A DNA stretch of 64,000 nucleotides from Haloarcula taiwanensis (lineage in GTDB: Archaea; Halobacteriota; Halobacteria; Halobacteriales; Haloarculaceae): NCBI GenBank assembly GCA_002844335.1, contig CP019154.1, positions 2,604,001 through 2,668,000 of the forward strand, given 5' to 3'. Below, one piece after another: positions 41,160 to 52,065 of this stretch. The number at the start of each line of letters is the position of its first letter. The stretch's first letter is position 1. The notes under the pieces are model-generated. The model was not told the DNA's origin and made no database searches. It worked only from the letters and a program-made list of their open reading frames with translations. The position numbers and the translations under genes are program-made.

Positions 41160-41600
41160 ATGAGTCAGTCAAGTCTGGACGACGACGAACTGTTCGGCGA
41201 GGCGGCCAATGAAATGCGCACGGATGTTGAGGAGTCACTGGCGAAGGCCCGGGACGCGCTCCCAGAGGCCGATTCTGTCTGGGACGTGGAGGCCGACAAC
41301 ACGCTCGGTGTGCTGAACTCGCTCAAAACGGCACTCGACGTGGGCGATGCCGAGGACCATCTCCGCGACGCGAAGAAGTGGTACACGATGGGCGAACGCG
41401 CAGACGCCTTCGAGGACGCCGATGACTTTGCGGAGGAGATTGAGACTATCGCAGACCTCATCGACGACGTCGACGACGCTCGCGAGCAGGTCGGCGACCT
41501 CACAGCGACGATTCCACAGCTTCGCAGCACGCTCGAAGAGTTCGAGGGCGACGACGGGGCGGATACAGAGGCGGACGCCGACGCAGAAGCGGAAGCCTGA
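41160..41600 (+). CDS. DUF5790-family acidic protein
   Basis: A 146-residue, very acidic, all-helical protein: LDDDELFGEAANEMRTDVEE at the N-terminus and a coiled-coil-like middle (EEIETIADLIDDVDDAREQV). The last ~20 residues are an Asp/Ala/Glu repeat tail. It matches the haloarchaeal DUF5790 family. Function unknown; no catalytic residues stand out. Confidence 0.75.
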   Translation: MSQSSLDDDELFGEAANEMRTDVEESLAKARDALPEADSVWDVEADNTLGVLNSLKTALDVGDAEDHLRDAKKWYTMGERADAFEDADDFAEEIETIADLIDDVDDAREQVGDLTATIPQLRSTLEEFEGDDGADTEADADAEAEA

Positions 41601-41767
41601 GTTCGGGAGTCACATTCCGGCGTATGCTCGCTACGTTCTCGCCGGTAGCCAGCGCGCTACTCGCGTCGTCCAGCGACTTTTGACCGACTACCATCACGTC
41701 GTGATCGGGCCCGATACGGCGGGAGTCGCGACGCCGTTCTCTCGCTGGAACACAGCAGCGAGGCGAC

Positions 41768-42292
41768 TCAGACGATGGAGTCCGGGCGGGTCGAGAAGTA
41801 GTTGAACACCGCGCCGAGGCCGATACCGTAGACCACGTGCGCGACCAGCGTCAGCACCGCATACAGCACCAGCGTGAGTCCGGACTGGCCGGTGTAGAAG
41901 GCGAGGACAAACCCAGTCCACATGGCCCCGCCGAAGAACGCGCCGCTGACGTGGTCGGACTGGCCCGGGAGGTACGCCTTCAGCGAGGCAAACAGCAGCG
42001 GCCACGGGAACATGCCGCCGCCGAGGAAAATGAAGAACCCGAACAGGACTTCCGGCACGTAGCCGGTCAAACCCACGAGTTCGGTGAGGATGGCAAAGTC
42101 GTCGAGGTTGAACGCGCCCAGTGACTGGGCGATGAGGAAGACGACCGTCATCATCGCTGTCCCGACTAGTCCACCAGCGGCCCCGACGACGCCGTCGGCG
42201 ATAATCCCGGCGAGACTGTCAAACTCCTCGGCCTCAGTGAGACCGTCGTCGTTGATCGGCGGGTCCTCGACGCCAGATGACGTATCTTCCAT
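41768..42292 (-). CDS. DUF6789-type membrane protein next to cytochrome oxidase
   Basis: The start at 42292 (MEDTSSGVEDPP) gives 174 residues. An acidic ~35-residue N-terminus leads into about five helices (GGLVGTAMMTVVFLIAQSL through VAHVVYGIGLGAVFNYF). The HVVYGIGLG ending is characteristic. It is divergent from coxB with 108 bp between the starts, and I recall this family beside haloarchaeal terminal oxidase genes, so an accessory role in oxidase assembly is possible. Confidence 0.72.
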   Translation of the reverse strand: MEDTSSGVEDPPINDDGLTEAEEFDSLAGIIADGVVGAAGGLVGTAMMTVVFLIAQSLGAFNLDDFAILTELVGLTGYVPEVLFGFFIFLGGGMFPWPLLFASLKAYLPGQSDHVSGAFFGGAMWTGFVLAFYTGQSGLTLVLYAVLTLVAHVVYGIGLGAVFNYFSTRPDSIV

Positions 42293-42399
42293 GGTGTGGT
42301 GTAACATGCCAGTGGGTAAAAAGGTTCTCGCACACGTCGAAGGTGGAGAGTATATGTCAACTATCTGTCCCCAATACCTATTACAGGGTGGGAAGAATC

Positions 42400-43218
42400 A
42401 TGAAGATAATGCCGGGACCCATGATAACACTTGTCGCGATTGTGTTTCCCTTGCACGGTGGCGACGTCAGGGCACCAAGCGCAGTGTTCGACCAGATATT
42501 CGAGGTGTTCCTGCTACTGGGGACGGCTGTCGGGGTGGTCGTCGTGGCTTATACCATGTACCACGCGCTCAAGTACCGCGACGACGGAAGCGGAACGGAC
42601 CCGTACGCCGACAAGGTCGAGCGGCCCGAGATGGGTGAGCTTCCGACCGGGGGTTCGGGCGGTCGGAAGGTGTTTTACTCCTTTAGCATCAGCGCCATCA
42701 TCGTCGTCTCGCTCATCGCCTGGACGTACTCGCAGCTGCTGTACATCGAGCAGGGTCCCGACCCGGCCCAGGAGGAGGCGCTGGAAATCGACGTGGAGGG
42801 GTACCGCTTCGGCTGGGACTTCATCTACCCGAACGGGCACACGGCGAACACGCTCTACGTGCCACAGGACCGGGTGGTCAGGTTACGGGTGACCTCGACG
42901 GACGTGTTCCACAACTTCGGGATACCGGCGGTGCGGGTCAAGACCGACGCCGTGCCGGGCCAGTACACCTCGGCCTGGTTCACGGCCAACGAGACGGGGA
43001 CCTACACCGCCAAGTGCTACGAACTGTGTGGCAGCGGCCACTCGCTGATGACGGCGGAGGTGGTCGTGATGCCCCAGGACGAGTACGGGGACTGGTATAA
43101 CGGGACTGCCGGACAGAGCGGGGGCCAGGCGGCGAACGGGACGACTGAGTCGGCAAGCCTCGGAACGCCGACCGCGGGCACTGCGCCCGACGCGACCGCG
43201 GGGGGTGTCGGCGCGTGA
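42400..43218 (+). CDS. coxB: Cytochrome c oxidase subunit II
   Basis: The ATG at 42400 (MKIMPGPMITLVAIVF) gives 272 residues, with a GGTGGGA-like ribosome-binding site just upstream. A signal-like first helix and two membrane helices precede the cupredoxin domain. The CuA ligands are visible: STDVFHNFGIP supplies the first His and CYELCGSGHSLM the two Cys, Glu, His and Met. The C-terminus is a Gly/Ala/Thr-rich tail. CuA passes electrons to subunit I. Its stop overlaps the coxA-coxC start by 4 bp (GTGA). Confidence 0.94.
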   Translation: MKIMPGPMITLVAIVFPLHGGDVRAPSAVFDQIFEVFLLLGTAVGVVVVAYTMYHALKYRDDGSGTDPYADKVERPEMGELPTGGSGGRKVFYSFSISAIIVVSLIAWTYSQLLYIEQGPDPAQEEALEIDVEGYRFGWDFIYPNGHTANTLYVPQDRVVRLRVTSTDVFHNFGIPAVRVKTDAVPGQYTSAWFTANETGTYTAKCYELCGSGHSLMTAEVVVMPQDEYGDWYNGTAGQSGGQAANGTTESASLGTPTAGTAPDATAGGVGA

Positions 43219-45779
43219 GCCACGACCACGGCCTCCCGCCCAAGTCGTCGGTAAGCCGGTGGTTCCTCACGACCAACCACAAGGACATCGGCGTCCTGTA
43301 TCTCATCACCGCGCTGTTCTTCCTCGTCTTCGGCGGGGTGTTGGCCCTGCTGTTCCGCCTCGAACTGATTTCCTCCGGCGCTGACCTGCTCGGGTCGATA
43401 GGGTACAACCAGGCCGTCTCGACCCACGGCCTGCTGATGGTGTTCTGGTTCATCTCGCCCTTTGCCTTCGGGTTCGCCAACTACCTCGTCCCGCTGCAAA
43501 TCGGTGCGGACGACCTCGCCTTCCCACGCCTGAACGCCCTGTCGTACTGGCTGTACCTGTTCTCGGGTATCCTGATGGGCGTCTCCTTCTTCCAGGGGAC
43601 CACCTTCGCCGGCGGCTGGACGATGTACGCCCCGCTGAACACGCCGGCCTACATCCCCGGCGAGGGGCTGGGCGCGACTTCGGTCGTGCTCGCGCTCATC
43701 ATGTTCACTGCCGCCGTGACGCTGGGGTCGGTGAACTTCCTGACGACGATGTACCGCATGCGCGCCGAGGGCCTGCGGATGCGGGACATCCCCATCTTCT
43801 CGCTGTCTATCAACCTCACCGTCTGGATGATGCTCTTTGCCTTCGCGGCGCTGCTGGCCGCGCTGATGATTCTCGCCTCCGACCACATCCTCGGGACGAC
43901 CTACTTCCAGTACTCCATCGACGGGACGACGATGGCGACCGACGCGGACAACCCCGGCGCGTCGCTTTTGTGGGCGCACCTGTTCTGGTTCTTCGGCCAT
44001 CCGGAGGTGTACATCGTCTTCTTCCCCGCGCTGGGCGTGATGGCTGAGTGCTTCCAGACCTTCACAGGCCGACGACTCGTCGGCCGGAAGTGGTTCATCA
44101 TCTCGATGGTGCTGGTGGCGATCCAGAGTTTCGTCGTCTGGATGCACCACATGTTCCTGACCGGCATCAACCTCCCCATCAAGACCATCTTCATGGCGAC
44201 CACCATCGGCATCTCCCTGCCGTTCGACCTGATGGTGTTCTCGCTCATCTACACGATGGCGAAGGGGCGGGTCCGGTTCACGACACCGTTCCTGTTCTCG
44301 CTGGGCGCGCTCATCCTGTTCATCATCGGTGGTATCACGGGCGTCTTCCTCGGGGCTATCGTGCTGGACTACCAGTTCCGCGGGACCTACTGGGTCGTCG
44401 CGCACTTCCACTACGTGATGGTCGCGGGCGCGACCGCCCTCTTTGGCGGCCTGTACTACTGGTACCCGAAGATAACCGGGAAGATGTACAACGAGCGCCT
44501 GGGGAAGATACAGTTCGGCGTCTACTTCCTCGGGTTCAATCTGCTGTACTTCCCGATGTTCATCGCCTGGGAGACTCCGCGGCGGGTGTTCGTCTACCCC
44601 GAGGGCCTGCAGATATGGCACTCGATGGCGACCGTCGGCGGGTTCGTGCTGGGCGCGAGCTTCCTCCTCATGTTCTACAACCTCTTCGTGAGTCTCTGGC
44701 GCGGGGAGGACGCCGGCCCGAACCCCTGGGAGTACGCCACCTCCGCCGAGTGGGCGGTGTCGTCGCCGCCGCCGCTGGAGAACTTCCCGGGCGTCCCCAG
44801 CTACGCCACCGGGAAACTGGAGTTCCTCGACGACGAGACGGTGGCCGAGCGGACCGAGAGTGCGCCCGGGGCTGCGGCCCACGGCCACGCGGCGACCGAC
44901 GGCGGGACCGCCACGGACGGCGGGGCCGTGACGGCCAGAGCCGCGGCGACGGCCACCGCGATGGAGCCGGCCCACGAGACCGCCGGCGAGGAACACGCCA
45001 GCCACGCGAGCTTCTGGCCGTTCCTCGTCAGCCTCGGCGGGTTCGTCACGTTCCTCGGCCTCTCGGGCGTGCGGACGGGGAGCATGGTGTACCTGTCGAT
45101 GGCAGCTATCGGCGGCCTCGTGACGTTTGGCTCGCTCGTCGGGATGACCCGCGAGCCGTTCCACGCGCCGGAGATGGCCATCGCCGAACGGTGGCCCTTC
45201 TCGTCAGTCGAGAAGATGAAGCTCGGGATGTGGACGTTCCTGGCGAGCGACATCGTCCTCTTCGGGGCCTTTATCGGCTCCTACGCCTTCGTCCGGGTCG
45301 CCTACGGCTGGACGGCCTGGCACCACGACCTCATCCCCGCCGAGCACGTGACGATGCCCGGCCTCATCAACACGTACCTGTTGCTCACGTCGAGTTTCCT
45401 CGTCGTGCTGGCGATGGTCGCCGCCGAGCGGGAGAGCAAGCGCGGGACCGTCGCCGCCCTCGTCGGGACGTTCGCGCTGGGCGTCGGCTTCCTCATCAAC
45501 AAGGGGCTGGAGTGGCAGCACCTGTTCCACATCCACAGCGAAGCGTTCCCGAACGGGTGGACCCTCTCGACGAACATCGCGTCGTCGACGTTCTATCTGA
45601 CGACTGGACTGCACGGAGCCCACGTCACAATCGGGCTCATCATCTGTGCGTACATGGTCGTCAGGGCCTGGAACGGGGCCTACCAGGGCGACGACAGGGC
45701 CATCGAGTACTTCGGGCTGTACTGGCACTTCGTCGACATCGTCTGGCTGTTCCTGTTCCCGCTGTTTTACATCCTATAA
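43215..45779 (+). CDS. Fused cytochrome c oxidase subunits I and III
   Basis: A GTG start at 43215 gives 854 residues. The first ~500 are subunit I: FLTTNHKDIGVLYL, QAVSTHGLLMVFWF (haem a His), HLFWFFGHPEVYI (CuB His and the cross-linked Tyr), WMHHMFLTG (CuB His pair) and VAHFHYVMV. A low-complexity Ala/Thr/Asp/Gly linker (~550-590) leads to two helices and then subunit III from ~655 (KLGMWTFLASDIVLFGAFIG, HLFHIHSEAF, GLHGAHVTIGL). The complex reduces O2 to water and pumps protons. The fusion fixes subunit stoichiometry. Confidence 0.94.
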   Translation: MSHDHGLPPKSSVSRWFLTTNHKDIGVLYLITALFFLVFGGVLALLFRLELISSGADLLGSIGYNQAVSTHGLLMVFWFISPFAFGFANYLVPLQIGADDLAFPRLNALSYWLYLFSGILMGVSFFQGTTFAGGWTMYAPLNTPAYIPGEGLGATSVVLALIMFTAAVTLGSVNFLTTMYRMRAEGLRMRDIPIFSLSINLTVWMMLFAFAALLAALMILASDHILGTTYFQYSIDGTTMATDADNPGASLLWAHLFWFFGHPEVYIVFFPALGVMAECFQTFTGRRLVGRKWFIISMVLVAIQSFVVWMHHMFLTGINLPIKTIFMATTIGISLPFDLMVFSLIYTMAKGRVRFTTPFLFSLGALILFIIGGITGVFLGAIVLDYQFRGTYWVVAHFHYVMVAGATALFGGLYYWYPKITGKMYNERLGKIQFGVYFLGFNLLYFPMFIAWETPRRVFVYPEGLQIWHSMATVGGFVLGASFLLMFYNLFVSLWRGEDAGPNPWEYATSAEWAVSSPPPLENFPGVPSYATGKLEFLDDETVAERTESAPGAAAHGHAATDGGTATDGGAVTARAAATATAMEPAHETAGEEHASHASFWPFLVSLGGFVTFLGLSGVRTGSMVYLSMAAIGGLVTFGSLVGMTREPFHAPEMAIAERWPFSSVEKMKLGMWTFLASDIVLFGAFIGSYAFVRVAYGWTAWHHDLIPAEHVTMPGLINTYLLLTSSFLVVLAMVAAERESKRGTVAALVGTFALGVGFLINKGLEWQHLFHIHSEAFPNGWTLSTNIASSTFYLTTGLHGAHVTIGLIICAYMVVRAWNGAYQGDDRAIEYFGLYWHFVDIVWLFLFPLFYIL

Positions 45780-45781
45780 CC

Positions 45782-46048
45782 ATGGACTGGAAAGGCTACA
45801 CCGTCATATACGTCGTACTGTTCGCCTTCGCGACCGCGCAGGCTGTCGTTGAGTTCGCCGGCCTCGTCGACAGCGCCTATTGGGTCGCCTTCGCGCTCAT
45901 CATGGTACTGTCGGTCGTCAAGGCCGTCGGCGTCGCCGCGTACTACCAGCACCTGCGCTGGGAACCTCGGGCCGTCACGTACCTCGTCCTCGGCGGCACC
46001 GTCGCTGCGCTCGCGTTGACCGGTGCAGCGGCGTACTCGATACTGTGA
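45782..46048 (+). CDS. Cytochrome oxidase subunit IV-like small protein
   Basis: An 88-residue protein with three hydrophobic helices, the pattern of CyoD/COX4-type subunits: TVIYVVLFAFATAQAVVEF, VAFALIMVLSVVKAVGVAAYY and TYLVLGGTVAALALTGAAAY. It begins two bases after the coxA-coxC stop, clearly in the same operon. Likely an assembly or stability subunit of the terminal oxidase. Confidence 0.82.
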   Translation: MDWKGYTVIYVVLFAFATAQAVVEFAGLVDSAYWVAFALIMVLSVVKAVGVAAYYQHLRWEPRAVTYLVLGGTVAALALTGAAAYSIL

Positions 46049-46053
46049 AGGGG

Positions 46054-46494
46054 TCAGGCCAGTAGCTGGAAGCTGACCGCGATGAGGAAGAGGACGCCCG
46101 CGACCGTCGCAGACTCGGCGACCGCCAGCGAGCGGGGGTGCCCACGGCGCGTCGCCGAGAGGTACACGCCGAACAGCAGGTATCCACAGAGGCCCGCACC
46201 CCCGACGATAGCGACCGCCAGCCCCGCTATCGACTGGACCTCGACGGGGCCGGAGATAGAGGCGACGACACCGACGAGAAGGCCGACGACCAGCACCGCG
46301 AACGCGCCTACCCAGGCCATCGGCTGGTCGGCATACGTCTCGAAGCGGTCTTCGCGCTCGCCCGCTGTGGACCGGGCGCTCGTCGACGCTCCCGGACTGT
46401 ACTGGTACCAGCGGCGTCCCCGGACCATCCATGCGACCACCGCCACCACGAACGCGCCCATTAGTCCCATGCTAGCGAGGTACGTGGTTGACAT
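46054..46494 (-). CDS. Membrane protein convergent to the oxidase operon
   Basis: A 146-residue protein with four helices; the first (LMGAFVVAVVAWMVRG) and the rest are separated by a polar loop (YQYSPGASTSARSTAGERED). No known motif is recognised. It ends 5 bp from the oxidase operon. Just before its start the sequence is very AT-rich (46497-46525), probably its promoter. An oxidase-related role is only positional inference. Confidence 0.65.
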   Translation of the reverse strand: MSTTYLASMGLMGAFVVAVVAWMVRGRRWYQYSPGASTSARSTAGEREDRFETYADQPMAWVGAFAVLVVGLLVGVVASISGPVEVQSIAGLAVAIVGGAGLCGYLLFGVYLSATRRGHPRSLAVAESATVAGVLFLIAVSFQLLA

Positions 46495-46632
46495 GTGATA
46501 ATATTACAATATGACACGTAATAATCGTTTGCGTTCGGCCGGGTAGAAATCGGCGTCTTTGCTATTGAATTGTTGAACCAGCGAGGCGTCTCTCACCGAA
46601 AGCCTATACGCATCTGAAAACGACTGCGACCT

Positions 46633-47064
46633 GTGCAATCCGCCCCGTTCGCCGTTGAACAGTCTTTAATCGGCGCTGCTCTGGCGCTTACGACCGTCAT
46701 CTACGTTGGAAATCTCATCGCACTGGGCTACTGGGCCCGTGCAGAGGCCAGCGCACGTAACGGCTCAACTCTCTGGACGTTCCTGTTCCTGTATACGGGT
46801 TTTGGGCTGGTCTACTACGTTTGGGTCCGCTACGTCCGACACGACTGGGAGTCGCGCTCGGAGCCAGCCGACCGGCGCGAACGGATAGTTACTGCTTACT
46901 CGCTTGCTGTTCTCCTCGCATTCATCGTCGGGGCGTTCGTCACGCCGCCAGATCCGATGACGCAAACCCTGACTCTCCCGCCGCTGTTTGCAGTCTCGTT
47001 CGTCGTCTCGTATCTGTTTGTCACGCGAGGGTCAGTCGACGGTCGCGGCAGAACTACTGTCTGA
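46633..47064 (+). CDS. Four-helix membrane protein of unknown function
   Basis: A GTG start at 46633 gives 143 residues with four helices, including LIGAALALTTVIYVGNLIAL, FLFLYTGFGLVYYVWVRYV and FAVSFVVSYLFVT. A basic loop with RYVRHDWESRSEP follows helix two. No family recognised; codon use is host-like. Confidence 0.6.
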   Translation: MQSAPFAVEQSLIGAALALTTVIYVGNLIALGYWARAEASARNGSTLWTFLFLYTGFGLVYYVWVRYVRHDWESRSEPADRRERIVTAYSLAVLLAFIVGAFVTPPDPMTQTLTLPPLFAVSFVVSYLFVTRGSVDGRGRTTV

Positions 47065-47228
47065 GCTGTGGGAGCGTGCTGTCGTCTGTGAGTGTGGGTC
47101 AGCTAGCACCGCCAAGTACCGACAGGACAGAGTGACAGAAGAGAACTCTGATTCCTCGGGGCATTGATTTCCGGCGACCAGCTGTCGGCCGCGCCACATC
47201 TGAAGAATAAGATGTCAGCAGAGCCAAA

Positions 47229-47309
47229 CGGCTCGAACATAGCGTCCTCCCCCTTCAGTCATCAGCTAATGCCGACCACTGACGGCTCGGACAAGGAGTC
47301 CTCGCCGGT

Positions 47310-47321
<12 letters not shown>
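47229..47321. repeat. Partial duplication at the 3' end of the ABC exporter gene
   Basis: Two related ~38-bp segments, 47229-47266 and 47283-47321, repeat with a 54-bp period. Both contain CGGCTCG.ACA, GTCCTC and TTCAGTC.TC.GC. The right copy includes the exporter stop codon, so the left copy looks like a small tandem duplication of the gene end. Confidence 0.5.
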
Positions 47322-49229
<1,908 letters not shown>

Positions 49230-49268
49230 TATCGAATTCAGGGGCCGAACCCGCAAAAGGTCGTCGGG

Positions 49269-49841
49269 CTACGTGGCTTCGGGCGGCAGGTCGACCCGGT
49301 CGCCGACCTCGACGCCGGTTCGGTTTGTCCACCCGCGGTTCACTTCGAGGACGTACTTCCCATAGCCCGGATACTCCGCGCTGTACTGTTCGCCCTCCGG
49401 CGGGAGCGGCGCGTGGTGGATCGTTGTGATAGTGCCGTTAGCGTCGATGAAGATGATATCGAGCGGGAACGACATGTTCCGCATGACGTAGGTGTGTGTC
49501 CCCTCGGACTCGTGGACGAACAGCATTCCCTCGTCCGGTCCGAGTGACTCGGTCTCGCTCAGTCCGACATAGCGCTGATTGAACGTCTGTGCGATGCGAA
49601 CCTCGACCGTGCCCAGTGGTTCCCCAGCGTTGTCTTCACGTACCGCGACGGTCGTCTCCGGCGTCGAAGCGTCCGTCCCGGTCGGTGTCGTCGCCGTCGT
49701 CGCTCCCTCTCGAACCGTCACTGTCCCCTCCTCGTACTCGCCAGTTCCCAGCACCTCGACCCAGAGCCCGGTCTGGAGGACCACGGCGGCGGCGACGAGA
49801 AGCCCGACGGCTCCCAGGACAACCACGGCAGGGCGCTGCAT
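49269..49841 (-). CDS. DUF192-family exported protein
   Basis: The start at 49841 (MQRPAVVVLGAVG) gives 190 residues: an N-terminal membrane anchor (VVVLGAVGLLVAAAVVLQTG), a Thr-rich linker, and a DUF192 domain with VEVRIAQTFNQRYVGL, DEGMLFVHES, MSFPLDIIFID and KYVLEVNRGW. The small DUF192 fold is widespread, is usually outside the membrane, and has no firm function. It precedes the ABC exporter by 39 bp and may share its transcript. Confidence 0.88.
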   Translation of the reverse strand: MQRPAVVVLGAVGLLVAAAVVLQTGLWVEVLGTGEYEEGTVTVREGATTATTPTGTDASTPETTVAVREDNAGEPLGTVEVRIAQTFNQRYVGLSETESLGPDEGMLFVHESEGTHTYVMRNMSFPLDIIFIDANGTITTIHHAPLPPEGEQYSAEYPGYGKYVLEVNRGWTNRTGVEVGDRVDLPPEAT

Positions 49842-49938
49842 ACTCCGTGTGAGGGACAGGCCGTGGGTAATACTGTCGGTGCCCACTGTCGACTGAGAGA
49901 GAAAGCGTTATTCCTGCCGATGGAAAACGGTGGAGTAC

Positions 49939-50012
49939 GGGTCCGTGGTCTAGTTGGTTATGACGTGGCCTTTACAAGGCCGAGGCCGGTGGTTCGAATC
50001 CGCCCGGACCCA
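49939..50012 (+). tRNA. tRNA-Val (UAC)
   Basis: A 74-nt cloverleaf: acceptor GGGTCCG/CGGACCC, D stem GTCT/TGAC with a G-T pair, anticodon stem TGGCC/GGCCG with loop TTTACAA (anticodon TAC), T arm GGTGG-TTCGAAT-CCGCC, discriminator A, no encoded CCA. Copies of its 3' end follow downstream. Confidence 0.94.
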
Positions 50013-50341
50013 CTTCTGACACCGACTGCGGCGAGTGTAACGAGGAGCCAGCGGTGTCTGTGTGGGGGATAGTGATTCGAACCCTGGAAGACGAACGCAG
50101 TGAGTCTTCCTTCGGTTCGGATCCGCCCGGACCCACTGAACCTCTCGCTGCGCTCATTGACGAGCGCCGCGTGTGTGATGCGGCTGGACGGTTCGAATCA
50201 GGGAACGAAGCAGCGCGGAGTGACCGTGGTTCGAATCCGCCCGGACCCATCCTGCGACGAACGGACGTGAGGAGCGGACGGTCTCAGTGGATTCGATTCC
50301 TGCCAGTCGCGCGCAACGCAGTGAGTCTTCCGTCGGTTCGA
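49988..50341 (+). repeat. Repeated copies of the tRNA-Val 3' end
   Basis: The tRNA 3' end (from ~49990 to 50013) recurs at 50114-50136 with one change and at 50226-50249 with none over 20+ nt; each copy ends ATCCGCCCGGACCCA. Spacing is ~124 and ~112 bp. A second repeat, AACGCAGTGAGTCTTCC followed by TCGGTTCG, occurs at 50094-50119 and again at 50316-50340, the latter leading into a different T-arm-like sequence, TTCGACTCCACC. No gene is supported between 50013 and 50600. Confidence 0.8.
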
Positions 50342-50600
50342 CTCCACCGAGAGGGCACTACTCTCCCGAGCCCTCGTTCGCTTCGCTCACGAGGACGCCC
50401 CGGAACAACTGGGTTCCTTGGGGCATTCAATTCCAAGCTCAGTTGTGGTAGAGCCAGCTACGCCTCGCCGCTTTCGGCCTCAGTTTGAACTCCAGCGGGG
50501 CAAGCGCCCACGCGCAGCCGCCAACTCCCAATATCAGGCCCTCTATCTCGATTGATAGTCGCCCGTAACCCATATATCCGGAGTAGTGGTAGTGCGTGGC

Positions 50601-50720
50601 ATGATAGACGGCTCGACGTGTCCGGCCTGTAGCGGGCACGTCTCAACGACCAATGGTACTGAGTACGAATGTGACGACTGTGGCGAGACGTTCGACAGCG
50701 CGGACCTGTTTCTCCCGTAA
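50601..50720 (+). CDS. Tiny zinc-ribbon protein (39 residues)
   Basis: An ATG at 50601 opens a 39-residue product with CPACSGHV at residues ~7-14 and CDDCGETF ~18 residues later, ending ADLFLP. Two CxxC knuckles in so short a protein indicate a zinc ribbon. Haloarchaea encode many such zinc micro-proteins. No neighbour suggests its role. Confidence 0.65.
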   Translation: MIDGSTCPACSGHVSTTNGTEYECDDCGETFDSADLFLP

Positions 50721-50808
50721 TCGGCGGCCGAACCACTCGTCGATACCACATAATCTGCGCCCGCTTTCGAAATGCTTTTTTCTACCCTCGTCATCGCTTG
50801 GAGTGCAC

Positions 50809-50882
50809 GCCGCCTTAGCTCAGACTGGGAGAGCACTCGACTGAAGATCGAGCTGTCCCCGGTTCAAATCCGGGAGGCGGCA
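50809..50882 (+). tRNA. tRNA-Phe (GAA)
   Basis: A 74-nt cloverleaf: acceptor GCCGCCT/AGGCGGC, D stem GCTC/GAGC, anticodon stem CTCGA/TCGAG with loop CTGAAGA (anticodon GAA), T arm CCCGG-TTCAAAT-CCGGG, discriminator A, no CCA, followed by a T run that may terminate transcription. No downstream copies of its 3' end are seen. Confidence 0.95.
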
Positions 50883-51016
50883 TTTTTCCACGAACTAAGT
50901 GAGCAGTAACGACCCTCTCAAGCGGATTTGGACGAGGTGATCAAGTAGCGACTACCGCGCTGCCCTATTGACTTGACTCAGCCGCCGGAACAGGTACGTT
51001 CGTGGCGACGAGTAGC

Positions 51017-51586
51017 ATGGGTATGACAGAAAAGTCAGCACACGAGCAGATGGAGCGCCACGCGACCCTGACCGACGAACTCACCGCCCTCAGCGCGGAA
51101 CGGGGTGCCGTCGCGGCGTCAGTACAGGAGCGGCTTGCTGACGCGGTTTCGGAGGCGATAGCAAAAGCGGGGACGAATGTCGGGAGCCTTGGGCAGTCCA
51201 GAGATGGCAGGCGCTTCCGGTTCGAGGCGCGCCTCGACCGGGCGGCGCTGGTGGCGGCGGTGACGGAAGCGCTGCCGGACGGGTTCGTCGTCTCCCACGT
51301 CAACGAAGATGGGACACTGAGTGTGGACTGGACCGGTGACAGCATCACACCGTCGAAGCGGGAACACGGGGCCATCCTGAAGGCGATCATCGCAGAGGAG
51401 ACAGAGACAGACAGTGACGGCTTCATCGAGTCCGTGCCCACCCGTGACCGGGTGCTGGCACGGGCGGTGGAACTGGGCGTCGACGAAGGGGACGCGGCAG
51501 ACCGCCTCAGTCGGCTGGCGACGCTGGACGTAGTAGATATCACTGACGAAGGGGTATACCCCGACGAGAACTTCTCACGGTATTAG
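51017..51586 (+). CDS. Haloarchaeal hypothetical protein
   Basis: The ATG at 51017 gives 189 residues; another ATG two codons later is equally possible. The N-terminal ~65 residues are a helical, coiled-coil-like segment (MERHATLTDELTALSAERGA). A middle alpha/beta part (RRFRFEARLDRAALVAAVTE) and a C-terminal helical part that could be a winged helix (TRDRVLARAVELGVDEGDAA) follow. I do not recognise the family. Confidence 0.62.
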   Translation: MGMTEKSAHEQMERHATLTDELTALSAERGAVAASVQERLADAVSEAIAKAGTNVGSLGQSRDGRRFRFEARLDRAALVAAVTEALPDGFVVSHVNEDGTLSVDWTGDSITPSKREHGAILKAIIAEETETDSDGFIESVPTRDRVLARAVELGVDEGDAADRLSRLATLDVVDITDEGVYPDENFSRY

Positions 51587-51689
51587 CGGCAGGGGCGGAT
51601 GTCGGCTGACAGCAGGCTCAAAAGGAGACGGAGACTGTGCCGCCGTGACCGACGTTTATTACTTGATCCGGCCAGTGGTGTCAGACGAA

Positions 51690-51935
51690 ATGGCAGTACT
51701 ATCGACAGAAGACGAAGGGAAGTTTCTCATGGACGCACAGGGAGAACAGATCGGCATCGTAACCCAGGTTGACCCGAAGGAGCAGGTCGCGTATGTCGAA
51801 CCGGACCCGGACCTCACCGAGGCTTGGGTGCAGGGACTCGGGTTCGGTGACGCCGACGAGGACGACATCGAGATCGCTGCTGACGCCATCGGAACGGTAA
51901 CTGACAGCGAACTTCGTGTGACGGTCGATCTGTAG
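51690..51935 (+). CDS. Small beta-barrel protein (PRC-barrel/DUF5749-like)
   Basis: The ATG at 51690 (MAVLSTEDEGKFLMD) gives 81 residues. A TATA-like TTTATTACTT around 51655-51665 lies ~30 bp upstream, favouring this leaderless start over in-frame codons further up. The protein is acidic with alternating strands: GEQIGIVTQVDPKEQVAYVE, then IGTVTDSELRVTVDL. It resembles small haloarchaeal beta-barrel proteins of unknown function. Confidence 0.68.
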   Translation: MAVLSTEDEGKFLMDAQGEQIGIVTQVDPKEQVAYVEPDPDLTEAWVQGLGFGDADEDDIEIAADAIGTVTDSELRVTVDL

Positions 51936-52065
51936 TCACGCGACGGATCCGGGGCGCTCGCCCACCACATGACAAATTGACAATCGCTGGCTCAGGATAA
52001 CAGGTTACTAAAGATGATATCACTGCCCGTTCAGTTACTATCGACAGAGAATTGTTGAAAAAGGC

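Noticed and set aside
43017-45164. A 715-codon open frame on the minus strand across the oxidase genes
   Set aside because: It is antisense to coxB and coxA-coxC, whose motifs are unmistakable; long antisense frames are expected in GC-rich DNA. The same applies to 44048-46048 (+), 52616-54913 (-) and 11606-13243 (+).
49988-50341. Possible CRISPR-like array
   Set aside because: The repeats are few, unevenly spaced and identical to the tRNA-Val 3' end; there are no regular spacers and no cas genes.
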